From contig CAZSMC010000098.1 of NCBI GenBank assembly GCA_964607755.1, positions 1-12,852 on the forward strand: a DNA stretch of 12,852 nt, read 5' to 3'. This DNA comes from CAZSMC01 sp964607755 (GTDB lineage Bacteria; Zhuqueibacterota; Zhuqueibacteria; Residuimicrobiales; Krinioviventaceae). Numbering within the stretch: position 1 is the first letter of the stretch; each line of letters opens with the position of its first letter. Below, in pieces: positions 1 through 6,475 of this stretch. The translations under genes and the position numbers were made by a program. A model generated the notes under the pieces. That model had not been told where the DNA came from. It saw nothing but the letters and a program-made list of their open reading frames with translations, and did no database searches.

Positions 1-145
1 TCAGCGGCATCCCAGCCGATAGAGCAACCAGGAAACAGGCTGTCAGTAAAACGACAAAAGGGTGGATGCTGAATCGGGATGTAGCTAAAACAATAAAGAC
101 AATGGCAACCAGCAATATTACAATCAGAAACGGTCCTGTTATCAT
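1..145 (-). CDS. GntP-family sugar-acid permease, N-terminal part (cut by window edge)
   Basis: Only the first 48 codons are present; the gene continues past the left edge. The ATG at 145 has an AAAGGA ribosome binding site about 7 bases upstream. The visible protein is nearly all membrane: one hydrophobic helix at about residues 4-21 (FLIVILLVAIVFIVLA), a short loop TSRFSIHP, then a second helix at about 30-45 ending in SAGMPL. This two-helix opening, with a short basic loop and a G-M-P-L at the end of helix 2, is the pattern I associate with the gluconate/GntP permease family of proton symporters in the inner membrane, which take up gluconate and related aldonic acids. It is last in the co-directional block, 103 bases after the toroid-like gene. 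Substrate cannot be told from this fragment; other ion-transporter-superfamily permeases are possible. Confidence 0.7.
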   Translation of the reverse strand, partial: MITGPFLIVILLVAIVFIVLATSRFSIHPFVVLLTACFLVALSAGMPL

Positions 146-248
146 AAACCATCCTTTCCTTTCATGTGGGAGATATAATGATGTTGGATATTGAGTCGTT
201 TCAAACAGCAATGACGATGATTCTGTGCCTCAATACATAGGTGATTTA
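146..248. other. Intergenic gap before the permease
   Basis: 103 bases between the toroid-like gene and the GntP-type gene. Apart from the permease ribosome binding site I see no hairpin, promoter or coding remnant here, so read-through from the upstream gene is plausible. Confidence 0.4.
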
Positions 249-1823
249 TCAAGGAGTCGTGTTGTGTACCTCGACAATCAGTTTCTGATTTTGATCAAGT
301 GTTACAGACAGGCCCCGATGCAGCTGCGCTCCGGTATAGATTTCAGGTTCCTGTTTTCCAATTGTAACAGAATAGTTTCGTTCCGGTTCAACCGTATACC
401 ATTCGGGTAGTGTATTCATACGCGGCCAGTCTTTATGGAATCCCATATAAAGTCTGTGACGCGGTCTGTCAAATTCCAGAATTCCCTGCCAGGGGGTTTG
501 AGACTGCAAGACGATCACTATTCCATCCTGGTATGGCGCTGCCCCCAGTTGCATGCCGGATTCCCAGGGCCTGGCAAGAACCCCTTGTGTATGCATCAAG
601 GCGTGCATAATCACCGTACGTACCGCATTGGATTGCAGCTTCATGGTTCCCCAGAGATCAGCTGTTTTGAGAGGGGCATCTGCAAAAACGACATGATTTG
701 CCATTTCCCGGTCAACCCAGGCAAAGCCATTTGCGACCGGAATTCGGTTCAGCAAATACAAGGCACCTTCAATGGAATCAGCAAATCCATCTATGGAACG
801 TTCCCATCGATAGTTTCGATAAGCCGGGTTCATGATGTTGTCCAGTACGTTTTTTACAAAAGGAGTGAAATACTCGTTTTCAGTGGCCATATCATAATCC
901 AGAAAACCCACATAATTATATCCCCACCCGTCGCTGAGTTTCTGCGTATCTTTCGAATTATTTGACGGCATTTGATCATACATAAATCCATGTTTATTGG
1001 TTCCCTTTTTCAGAATGGTTTCAAACATCGTTTTAATTCGCGCGGCATATGCATTTGCTTTTTCGGGATAATGAACTGACTCGACGGCCAGCAGCAAACC
1101 CAGTCCGCCGATAATTTCACACCCATGATCTCGCAGCCGGCTGGGGACCCATTCCGTATCCGATAGATAATAATCCGCCAGCCGTTCTGCATCGTGCAGA
1201 TATTTCTCTTCACCGGTCATTGTAAACAGTCGGGTTAACGCCTGAATTTGCTCTCCATTCACTTCGACATTTTTGGAAGGAATTTTGCCAAACTTTGTTT
1301 GAATACGGGCATGTTTCCAGATATCATCTTCAATGGCCCGCATGCGGTCCAGCCATTCATCATCGCCGGTCACTTCCACGATGGCTATCAGGCCGTCCTT
1401 GACATATTCCGAAGCCTGGAACATCATCTCGTCATAATCGAGAATGATTTTTTTCCTTGCCTTGAGATCATAGGGCACCGGAATTCGGTCCACATGGTTA
1501 CACAGTTGTTGTTCGGCATCCAAAACGGAACGAACCTCATGGTTCAACACCTCCTGATCTGTGGCCCATGCCGCCCAGGTGAAGAACGGATAGCAGTCCG
1601 CTGCCGTATCCCGGTAATTCCAGTGACCGTCCGCAATATAAAGACCGGTTTCTTTATCAATGGCCGGCAATGCTTTTTCATACAGCCATCGTTGAACCTT
1701 GCTCAACGAATAGCCGGCTATCTTTGAGGATGCTTCAGCCTGCTCTACAGCCGTGTCGCATTCATGAGCAGAAAGGATTATACATGAAAAACAGAGAACT
1801 ATCAATATAACATATACTTTCAT
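249..1823 (-). CDS. Secreted protein of probable alpha/alpha-toroid glycosidase/lyase type, family not recognised
   Basis: 524 residues from the ATG at 1823, chosen over an in-frame ATG at 1871 because a perfect AGGAGGT lies 6 bases upstream of it. Residues 1-19 (MKVYVILIVLCFSCIILSA) form a Sec signal peptide with likely cleavage before HECDT. The body has repeated helical hairpins of the form V/M-TG-D/E-x-x-W/Y-L-x-x-A/M (VTGDDEWLDRM at about 151-161, MTGEEKYLHDAERLADYYL at about 202-220), typical of six-hairpin alpha/alpha barrels such as GH88, GH105 and AGE-like proteins. Acidic and aromatic clusters that could form the active site are YDEMM (130-134), RDHGCE (231-236), SDGWGYNY (297-304) and DGFADSIEGAL (345-355). 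The last 100 residues look beta-rich, like a C-terminal sandwich. I do not know a characterised homologue. The context of sulfatases and a sugar-acid permease suggests hydrolysis or lysis of an acidic glycan, but this is inference. Confidence 0.75.
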   Translation of the reverse strand: MKVYVILIVLCFSCIILSAHECDTAVEQAEASSKIAGYSLSKVQRWLYEKALPAIDKETGLYIADGHWNYRDTAADCYPFFTWAAWATDQEVLNHEVRSVLDAEQQLCNHVDRIPVPYDLKARKKIILDYDEMMFQASEYVKDGLIAIVEVTGDDEWLDRMRAIEDDIWKHARIQTKFGKIPSKNVEVNGEQIQALTRLFTMTGEEKYLHDAERLADYYLSDTEWVPSRLRDHGCEIIGGLGLLLAVESVHYPEKANAYAARIKTMFETILKKGTNKHGFMYDQMPSNNSKDTQKLSDGWGYNYVGFLDYDMATENEYFTPFVKNVLDNIMNPAYRNYRWERSIDGFADSIEGALYLLNRIPVANGFAWVDREMANHVVFADAPLKTADLWGTMKLQSNAVRTVIMHALMHTQGVLARPWESGMQLGAAPYQDGIVIVLQSQTPWQGILEFDRPRHRLYMGFHKDWPRMNTLPEWYTVEPERNYSVTIGKQEPEIYTGAQLHRGLSVTLDQNQKLIVEVHNTTP

Positions 1824-1829
1824 CCGAAT

Positions 1830-1836
1830 ACCTCCT
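1830..1836 (-). promoter_or_regulatory. Ribosome binding site that fixes the start of the toroid-like gene
   Basis: Read on the minus strand this is AGGAGGT, 6 bases before the ATG at 1823. An upstream in-frame ATG at 1871 has no such site, and starting there would add 16 polar residues in front of the signal peptide. The downstream ATG is therefore preferred. Confidence 0.8.
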
Positions 1837-1901
1837 GAAAATCGATTGCGGTTCAAAATCATGCTAAACAAAATAATAAAAAATATGACCGCTGAAAACC
1901 A

Positions 1902-2089
1902 TTATTTTTCCTGTTTTGTATATTTATTTTCAGGTTTCACATCATTGACCCCGTTTTCTTGAGCCCAGGTTTGATATACGTTTTTCAATTCAGATACTTT
2001 TTCCGGCTGAATCTCAGTTCGTGTTCAGCCAGACGGTCCAGATTGGGCGTTTCAATTTCACCCGCATAGTATCCTGAATCAGATATGCC
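1902..2089 (-). pseudogene. Collapsed sulfatase: N-terminal and C-terminal pieces joined, middle deleted
   Basis: Reading leftward from 2089, one frame gives GISDSGYYAGEIETPNLDR followed by LAEHELRF. This matches the segment just after the first metal-binding Asp pair of formylglycine sulfatases (usual form G-[YF]-SD-x-G-C-Y-G-GEI-x-TPNLD-x-LA-x-x-G-L-RF). That frame stops at 1987-1985. From about 2006 a second frame gives PEKVSELKNVYQTWAQENG and then about 14 more residues to a TAA at 1904-1902. This is the typical last helix of arylsulfatases (x-ELK-x-x-Y-x-x-WA-x-x-x-GV). About 400 codons, including the C-x-P-x-R formylglycine motif and the rest of the active site, are absent, and the two pieces are in different frames. 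No functional enzyme can be made. The piece begins one base after the stop codon of the upstream beta-propeller gene. The motifs differ from both intact sulfatases here, so it came from a third sulfatase gene and not from a copy of those. Confidence 0.8.
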
Positions 2090-2090
2090 T

Positions 2091-2888
2091 TTATTTTACG
2101 GATTTAATTAAAACAGAGCACCCCACGGTTTTATTGATCCGGTTGGTCCAATACAACCTGCCCTTATGAATCCGGTCCCAGGCCAGTCCCTGTCCCCGAT
2201 TATCTAAAGAGTGTGTGTCCACCCATTTTAAAACCGATCCCGCGTTTGGGAGCTTTAGTACATAGACCTCAGCAGAGTCATGGCCAGTGCAGTACAGATA
2301 ACCATCCGGTCCCCAGGAGCCGCCTGAATTGCTCATGGGACGAAAACGCTTTAAAAGAGAATCCGGAAACACCCAAGATTGCCGTTCCTGCCATTCGTTA
2401 TTGAACTGAACCAGCGTTGTCCATCGGTTGTTTTTACCGGTTCGTTGTTGAAATTTATCATAATGGGCGAATACCGCCCACCAGCACTGCCTGTAACGAT
2501 CAATCCAGGTACAAGACCCCCGATATATTCCAAAACTGTGTGATCCGACATGCTGTAGCTTGCGTGTATCCCAAATCTCCACAGAGCTTGTCATGGGTAT
2601 ATTCGGATAGTTGGAATGAGCACAATACAGTTTGCCGTCGACGATGACTCCGCTGTCGAGATGAAGTATGGGACCGTTTTCGTTTTCAGACCATTTTTCA
2701 ACACATGTGCCTGTCTCCTTCTCATACTTTGCAATTTGCCGCGTACCGATTCCATAAATAAAGTTCTGATCGACTGCCACACCTTGACGGGCTTCAGGAA
2801 TTGAATATTCAGCAATTTTTTTTAATTCCTGTCCTGCGGTCTGGAAAGAAAAAACCAGCAAAACAGTATAAAAGCATATTTTTTCCAT
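2091..2888 (-). CDS. Small secreted beta-propeller protein of unknown function
   Basis: 265 residues with a Sec signal peptide (MEKICFYTVLLVFSFQTAGQ, cleavage near residue 18-20). The rest reads as propeller blades, with strand-turn-strand units such as QGVAVDQNFIYGIGTRQIAKYEKETG (35-60), GVIVDGKLYCAHSNYP (80-95), SSVEIWDTRKLQHVGSHS (101-118), SWGPDGYLYCTGHDSAEVYVLKL (191-213) and GLAWDRIHKGRLYWTNR (234-250). This resembles YncE, cycloisomerase-like or quinoprotein-type propellers, and at about 260 residues it could hold a short propeller. I see no Asp-box and no clear catalytic motif. The start lies 12 bases after the stop of the aldolase gene with no obvious Shine-Dalgarno, so translational coupling is likely. 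It belongs to the sulfatase-sialidase-aldolase cluster and may bind or process the same sugar, but no reaction can be assigned. Confidence 0.75.
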   Translation of the reverse strand: MEKICFYTVLLVFSFQTAGQELKKIAEYSIPEARQGVAVDQNFIYGIGTRQIAKYEKETGTCVEKWSENENGPILHLDSGVIVDGKLYCAHSNYPNIPMTSSVEIWDTRKLQHVGSHSFGIYRGSCTWIDRYRQCWWAVFAHYDKFQQRTGKNNRWTTLVQFNNEWQERQSWVFPDSLLKRFRPMSNSGGSWGPDGYLYCTGHDSAEVYVLKLPNAGSVLKWVDTHSLDNRGQGLAWDRIHKGRLYWTNRINKTVGCSVLIKSVK

Positions 2889-2900
2889 GAGTTTTTGATT

Positions 2901-3878
2901 TTAAAAGAATCTTTTCATTTTATTTGACAGATTCCGCAAATGTTCGACTTCCAGTTTTTGACCGGGGGTAAATCTGTTTTGATCCTTTACCCGTGAAAAC
3001 AGCTGAACCGGCAGGCCTTCTCTCTGTAAATGATATTTTGCATTCACCGGATAGAACTGATATTCAATTAGAGATGCCACACTTAGAAATTGAAAACAGT
3101 ACTCCGCATCGGCAGATGATGTTTGGAACAATTTCAGTCCTTTGACATACAGCTCGGGATGAAAATTGGCCATCACACCACTGTAGCCAGAGGCGCCCAG
3201 TTTCAGACTGGTGTATAAAGTGGCCGAATTGGCATTATAAAGTTTTAATAAAGTCCCTTTTAATAACGTTAAACGGTTACGGATAATGTGTTCGTCACAA
3301 CTGGTGTCCTTTAAAAAATAAAACCGTTCCGTTGATAAAATCCATTTTAACAAATCCTGAGATAACAGGCGCTTATAGGGAAACGGACATTCATAAAGTC
3401 CCAAAGGGATTGAATCGGGAATATGATCAAGAATTTTCTGCAGATTGGCTTTCCAGCATGCATCAGATTCATCTTTACGCGCCAATCGATTGGTGACCAA
3501 AACAAACGCGTCGATCCCGGTTTCCGCTATTTTTTCAAGTTCACGGATTTGTCCATCAATGGTATCGGAGACGTGACCAGAAGCAATCACCGGAATATGC
3601 GACGGCGCGTGATTTTTTACAAAGGTTGCCAAAGTAGTACGTTCCTCAAGTGATAAATCAAACATCTCACTGGATTGACACACAGCAAACAAACCGTCGA
3701 TTTTATGCTGGATATACCACTCGATTATCGCTTCCAATGCAGAATAGTCGATTTTATTCCTGTCCGTAAACGGCGTGATCATAGTGGGCCAAACGCCGTC
3801 CGGAAATGTATTTTTTTCTGATGAATTTATGTTGTTTACCTCAAAATTACGTTCTAATGCTGTTCCATATAATTTCAC
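2901..3878 (-). CDS. DHDPS / N-acetylneuraminate lyase family aldolase with unusual CQSSE motif
   Basis: 325 residues if started at the GTG at 3878, a class I aldolase (beta/alpha)8 barrel, cytoplasmic (no signal peptide). The family opening GVWPTMITPFTD is at 28-39. The Schiff-base lysine is K190 in YFLKDTSCD, and the catalytic tyrosine is Y162 in LYECP. GYSGVMANFHPELY (231-244) matches the conserved late-barrel segment. Members cleave 2-keto-3-deoxy sugar acids or sialic acid to pyruvate plus an aldehyde, or run the reverse condensation. The substrate-binding motif, normally GTTGE or GSTGE, reads CQSSE (67-71), which places it in a divergent branch; true DHDPS or classical NanA activity is unlikely. 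The gene starts 4 bases after the sialidase-like gene and ends 12 bases before the propeller gene, so they probably share a transcript. The start is uncertain: the GTG lacks a ribosome binding site, while GAGGT sits 7 bases before an in-frame ATA at 3830. Confidence 0.85.
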   Translation of the reverse strand: MKLYGTALERNFEVNNINSSEKNTFPDGVWPTMITPFTDRNKIDYSALEAIIEWYIQHKIDGLFAVCQSSEMFDLSLEERTTLATFVKNHAPSHIPVIASGHVSDTIDGQIRELEKIAETGIDAFVLVTNRLARKDESDACWKANLQKILDHIPDSIPLGLYECPFPYKRLLSQDLLKWILSTERFYFLKDTSCDEHIIRNRLTLLKGTLLKLYNANSATLYTSLKLGASGYSGVMANFHPELYVKGLKLFQTSSADAEYCFQFLSVASLIEYQFYPVNAKYHLQREGLPVQLFSRVKDQNRFTPGQKLEVEHLRNLSNKMKRFF

Positions 3879-3882
3879 TATT

Positions 3883-4908
3883 CTAATTGTCTAAATCCAG
3901 AACAACATGTTTAATTTTTTCTCTTTTATAGGTATAGGTAATATGCACATGTCCGTCCTGACTTTGAATAACAGCCGGATAGGAATATTCACCTTTTTGG
4001 GTTTCCAAATCCAGTATTTTATTCCAGTCCACTCCATCTGCAGAAACTGCAACGCTTAAAGGCGTACGCACGCCTTTGTGGGTTCCTTTGATCACGCCTG
4101 TTGGATTGTAAACAAGCACATGCCGGCCGTCTGCCAGTGTAACCGCATCTATGCCGGAATTCGGATTGGGCAGCTGAGTGGTTTGCAGTTCACTCCAGCT
4201 TTTTCCTCCGTCTCTGGACCAGCTCTCAAGAATCCAGCCGCATTGGCTTCGGCAAAGCAATTGCAGACGATCACCGGGATGAAGCAAAATTGTGGGCTGA
4301 ATAGCGTTATAGGTTTCACCTGAATTGATTGGACCTATAAGCGACCAGGTTCTCCCCAAATCCGGGGTTCGCTCCAGATGAATCGTCCAACCGTCATGTT
4401 CAGTGCTTGAGGGACATAGCAAATCACCATTATCCAGCAGGATCGGCTTGTTTTTTATAGGCCCCAGAATATCTTCCGGCAATCGGCAAGCCCGTGACCA
4501 TGTTGTTCCATGATCACGCGATGTTTTGATCATCCCCCACCATGTTTGTGGACTGGGACCTACCTTGTAAAACAGCAACAACGATCCGTTTTCCGCCTGA
4601 TACAGAACAGGATTCCAGCACGGATAACGTTTGTTGTCGTGTTGTACACCATCGGCAACCTCAACCGGTTCAGTCCATTCATCGTTTATTTTATGTGAGA
4701 CCCAGATTCCCACATCTTTATGCTTTTCATGAGTCCCGCCGAACCAGGCGGCTATCAATCCTTTTGGCGTTTCCGCGATTGTTGAGGCATGACATTCCGG
4801 AAACGGCGCATCATTGTAAATAAACTCTGTAGACTCGATTGTAATAGAATCTGCGCCTGCCATGCCAGCGCCAATAACAAACATTAATAATGTAAAAAGT
4901 ATTTTCAT
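3883..4908 (-). CDS. Secreted sialidase-like (BNR/Asp-box) six-bladed propeller protein
   Basis: 341 residues. The ATG at 4908 follows AGGAGA with normal spacing. The Sec signal peptide MKILFTLLMFVIGAGMAGA is cleaved before DSITI. Four Asp-box-type turns are visible: SRDHGTTW (130-137), TPDLGRTW (181-188), SRDGGKSW (231-238) and a degenerate SADGVDW (289-295). These give the sialidase-superfamily propeller (BNR_2-like). The N-terminal block PECHASTIAETPKGLIAAWFGGT (37-59) followed by DVGIW is a hallmark of a large group usually annotated exo-alpha-sialidase. The R-I-P motif of GH33 sialidases is not seen. The group may therefore cleave something other than sialic acid, and calling it a sialidase would go beyond the evidence. 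It lies 10 bases after the lipoprotein sulfatase and 4 bases before the aldolase, which suggests the sugar it releases is the one the aldolase pathway consumes. Confidence 0.8.
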   Translation of the reverse strand: MKILFTLLMFVIGAGMAGADSITIESTEFIYNDAPFPECHASTIAETPKGLIAAWFGGTHEKHKDVGIWVSHKINDEWTEPVEVADGVQHDNKRYPCWNPVLYQAENGSLLLFYKVGPSPQTWWGMIKTSRDHGTTWSRACRLPEDILGPIKNKPILLDNGDLLCPSSTEHDGWTIHLERTPDLGRTWSLIGPINSGETYNAIQPTILLHPGDRLQLLCRSQCGWILESWSRDGGKSWSELQTTQLPNPNSGIDAVTLADGRHVLVYNPTGVIKGTHKGVRTPLSVAVSADGVDWNKILDLETQKGEYSYPAVIQSQDGHVHITYTYKREKIKHVVLDLDN

Positions 4909-4918
4909 TTTCGGTCTC

Positions 4919-6331
4919 CTATTTATTATAGTTTGGGTTTATGGTATGCATTTTTGTGTCAATAGATTCAATCCAGTTCACCAGTTTGGTTTGTAACTCT
5001 TGCGCAAGATGCGATTTCTGCTTGGCCAGATCACATTGTTCACTCAGATCATTTTCCAAATCGTACAGTTCTAGTCCAACGGGATCATAACGCTGTATGA
5101 GCTTCCATTTTCCGGATCGAATAACCGCTCCCGGATTTTGGGCTTGTGGACTGTAATGCGGATAATACCAATATAGATCACGTTCCTTCCAGTGTTCGGT
5201 TTGCAATAAAAGGGGCAAAATACTTTTTCCGTCAAGATTATTTGATAGATAATCTTGGCCTGATATTTCCATCATCGTGGGGTAGATATCTTCACTGGTC
5301 ACAGGAATCCCACAAACTGAACCCGGACGTACATGGCCGGGCCATTTTACAATCATGGGAACCCGGATCCCGCCTTCATACAAATACCCTTTCCCCGCCC
5401 GCAGGGGGGCATTGTTGGTAACTTTGGACAAACCGCCATTGTCGCTCGCAAAAATTACCACCGTATCTTGCGTCAAATCCAGGTCCTGCAATGATGTCAG
5501 CAGACGGCCTACATTTTGGTCCAGATTTTCAATCATGGCTGCATAAACAGCATTTTTTTGTGAAGAATCACTCTGCAGTTTGCGTTTGTATTTCTCAACC
5601 ACATCTAGGGGCGCCTCAAGCGGTGTATGAACGGCGTAGTGAGATAGATACAGCAGAAAAGGACGCTTCCGATTCTCCTGAATAAATGAAATCGCTTCAT
5701 CTGTCAAACGATCGGTTAAATATTCGCCTTTTTTTCCGTCTTTTAATGTGGGAATATCAGCGTTCCAATCTTTTTCCGGGTTTTCGTACGGCGACCAATA
5801 CGTCGGGGGACTCCCATGGGTATATCCGGCAATATTGATATCAAATCCCTGTTCAGTGGGCCAATATTTCGGTTCATGTCCGACGTGCCATTTGCCAATG
5901 CTGGCTGACGCATATCCTGCTGGTTTGAGGGCCTCGGCAATTGTGATTTCCGCCGGACGGATGTACATGCGATCATCAGGCGGAATAATCCGGCTGTTAT
6001 CCGGATGGCGGTGACGTTTGTGCCGGGTAATATGGCCGGTAAACTGCAGCCGGGCCGTATCTTTGCCGGTTAATAAAGCCGCTCGTGTCGGTGAACAAAC
6101 CGGACATGCAGAATAGGCTTGAGTGAACCGCATGCCCTGCTCGGCAAGCCGGTCAATATTCGGTGTTTCATAAAAGGAGCTGCCTTGACATCCCAAATCC
6201 ATCCAGCCCAGGTCATCAACTAGAATAAAAACAAAATTAGGCTTACGTTTTAAAGTTGCACAGGATCCGATACACAAAAAACTGCCAAGAGCAGAAATTG
6301 CCATTTTCGATATAAATTCCCGCCGATGCAT
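4919..6331 (-). CDS. Formylglycine sulfatase, probable Tat-exported lipoprotein
   Basis: 470 residues from the ATG at 6331. The in-frame ATG at 6349 is rejected because the AGGAGGT ribosome binding site lies inside its first codons. The N-terminus has a twin-arginine motif (RREFIS, 3-8), a hydrophobic stretch, and IGSC with Cys24 as a candidate lipidation site, so the enzyme is probably folded, exported by Tat and anchored to a membrane. Type I sulfatase motifs are complete: metal ligands D39-D40 in LVDDLGW, the C79-S-P-T-R83 site where Cys becomes formylglycine, GKWHVG (146-151), SHYAVHTPL (230-238), SDNGG (296-300) and RAGKGYLYEGGIRVP (311-325). The length matches the family. It hydrolyses sulfate esters on a carbohydrate, but sulfate position and sugar cannot be read from sequence. 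It needs a formylglycine-generating enzyme or anSME, and none is in the window. It is the first gene of the tight cluster downstream of the palindrome. Confidence 0.92.
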   Translation of the reverse strand: MHRREFISKMAISALGSFLCIGSCATLKRKPNFVFILVDDLGWMDLGCQGSSFYETPNIDRLAEQGMRFTQAYSACPVCSPTRAALLTGKDTARLQFTGHITRHKRHRHPDNSRIIPPDDRMYIRPAEITIAEALKPAGYASASIGKWHVGHEPKYWPTEQGFDINIAGYTHGSPPTYWSPYENPEKDWNADIPTLKDGKKGEYLTDRLTDEAISFIQENRKRPFLLYLSHYAVHTPLEAPLDVVEKYKRKLQSDSSQKNAVYAAMIENLDQNVGRLLTSLQDLDLTQDTVVIFASDNGGLSKVTNNAPLRAGKGYLYEGGIRVPMIVKWPGHVRPGSVCGIPVTSEDIYPTMMEISGQDYLSNNLDGKSILPLLLQTEHWKERDLYWYYPHYSPQAQNPGAVIRSGKWKLIQRYDPVGLELYDLENDLSEQCDLAKQKSHLAQELQTKLVNWIESIDTKMHTINPNYNK

Positions 6332-6335
6332 ATTG

Positions 6336-6342
6336 ACCTCCT
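6336..6342 (-). promoter_or_regulatory. Ribosome binding site that fixes the start of the lipoprotein sulfatase
   Basis: The minus strand reads AGGAGGT, 4 bases before the ATG at 6331. It sits within what would be codons 3-5 of the longer reading frame from 6349, which rules against that longer start. Confidence 0.8.
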
Positions 6343-6435
6343 CTCGCATTAATCAATAATTATAATTTCTATCTAATATACGGTTTTTCAAAGACACTTC
6401 TCACTAACTGCAATAAACCGGTATAATATTATTAA

Positions 6436-6455
6436 TATTCAAATCGATTTGAATA
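6436..6455. promoter_or_regulatory. Perfect 20-bp palindrome, candidate LacI-family operator
   Basis: TATTCAAATCGATTTGAATA is identical to its own reverse complement over 20 bp. It lies in the 144-base gap between the propeller lipoprotein gene and the lipoprotein sulfatase. Central CG symmetry with A/T-rich arms is typical of LacI-family operators, and a LacI-family gene lies at the right end of the window. On the minus strand a TATTAT element (6428-6423), 5 of 6 matches to a -10 box, follows 7 bases after the palindrome, so bound repressor would cover the -35 region of a promoter for the sulfatase cluster. No convincing -35 is seen, so the promoter itself is tentative. The assignment to that regulator is inference. 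Confidence 0.55.
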
Positions 6456-6475
6456 CCTTTTATTATGATTGACGA

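Noticed and set aside
1838..1846. AAATCGATT near the toroid gene's ribosome binding site, resembling the core of the 20-bp palindrome
   Set aside because: Only the 8-bp core AATCGATT is symmetric and the arms do not match; ATCGAT also occurs inside coding genes in this window, so chance explains it.
3482..3493. 12-bp palindrome CCAATCGATTGG
   Set aside because: It is inside the aldolase coding sequence, with no promoter context and no extension of the symmetry.
6359..6391. TTGAAA and TATAAT on the minus strand before the lipoprotein sulfatase
   Set aside because: The spacer is 21 bases, too long for a normal sigma70 promoter; TATAAT alone in an AT-rich gap is weak evidence.
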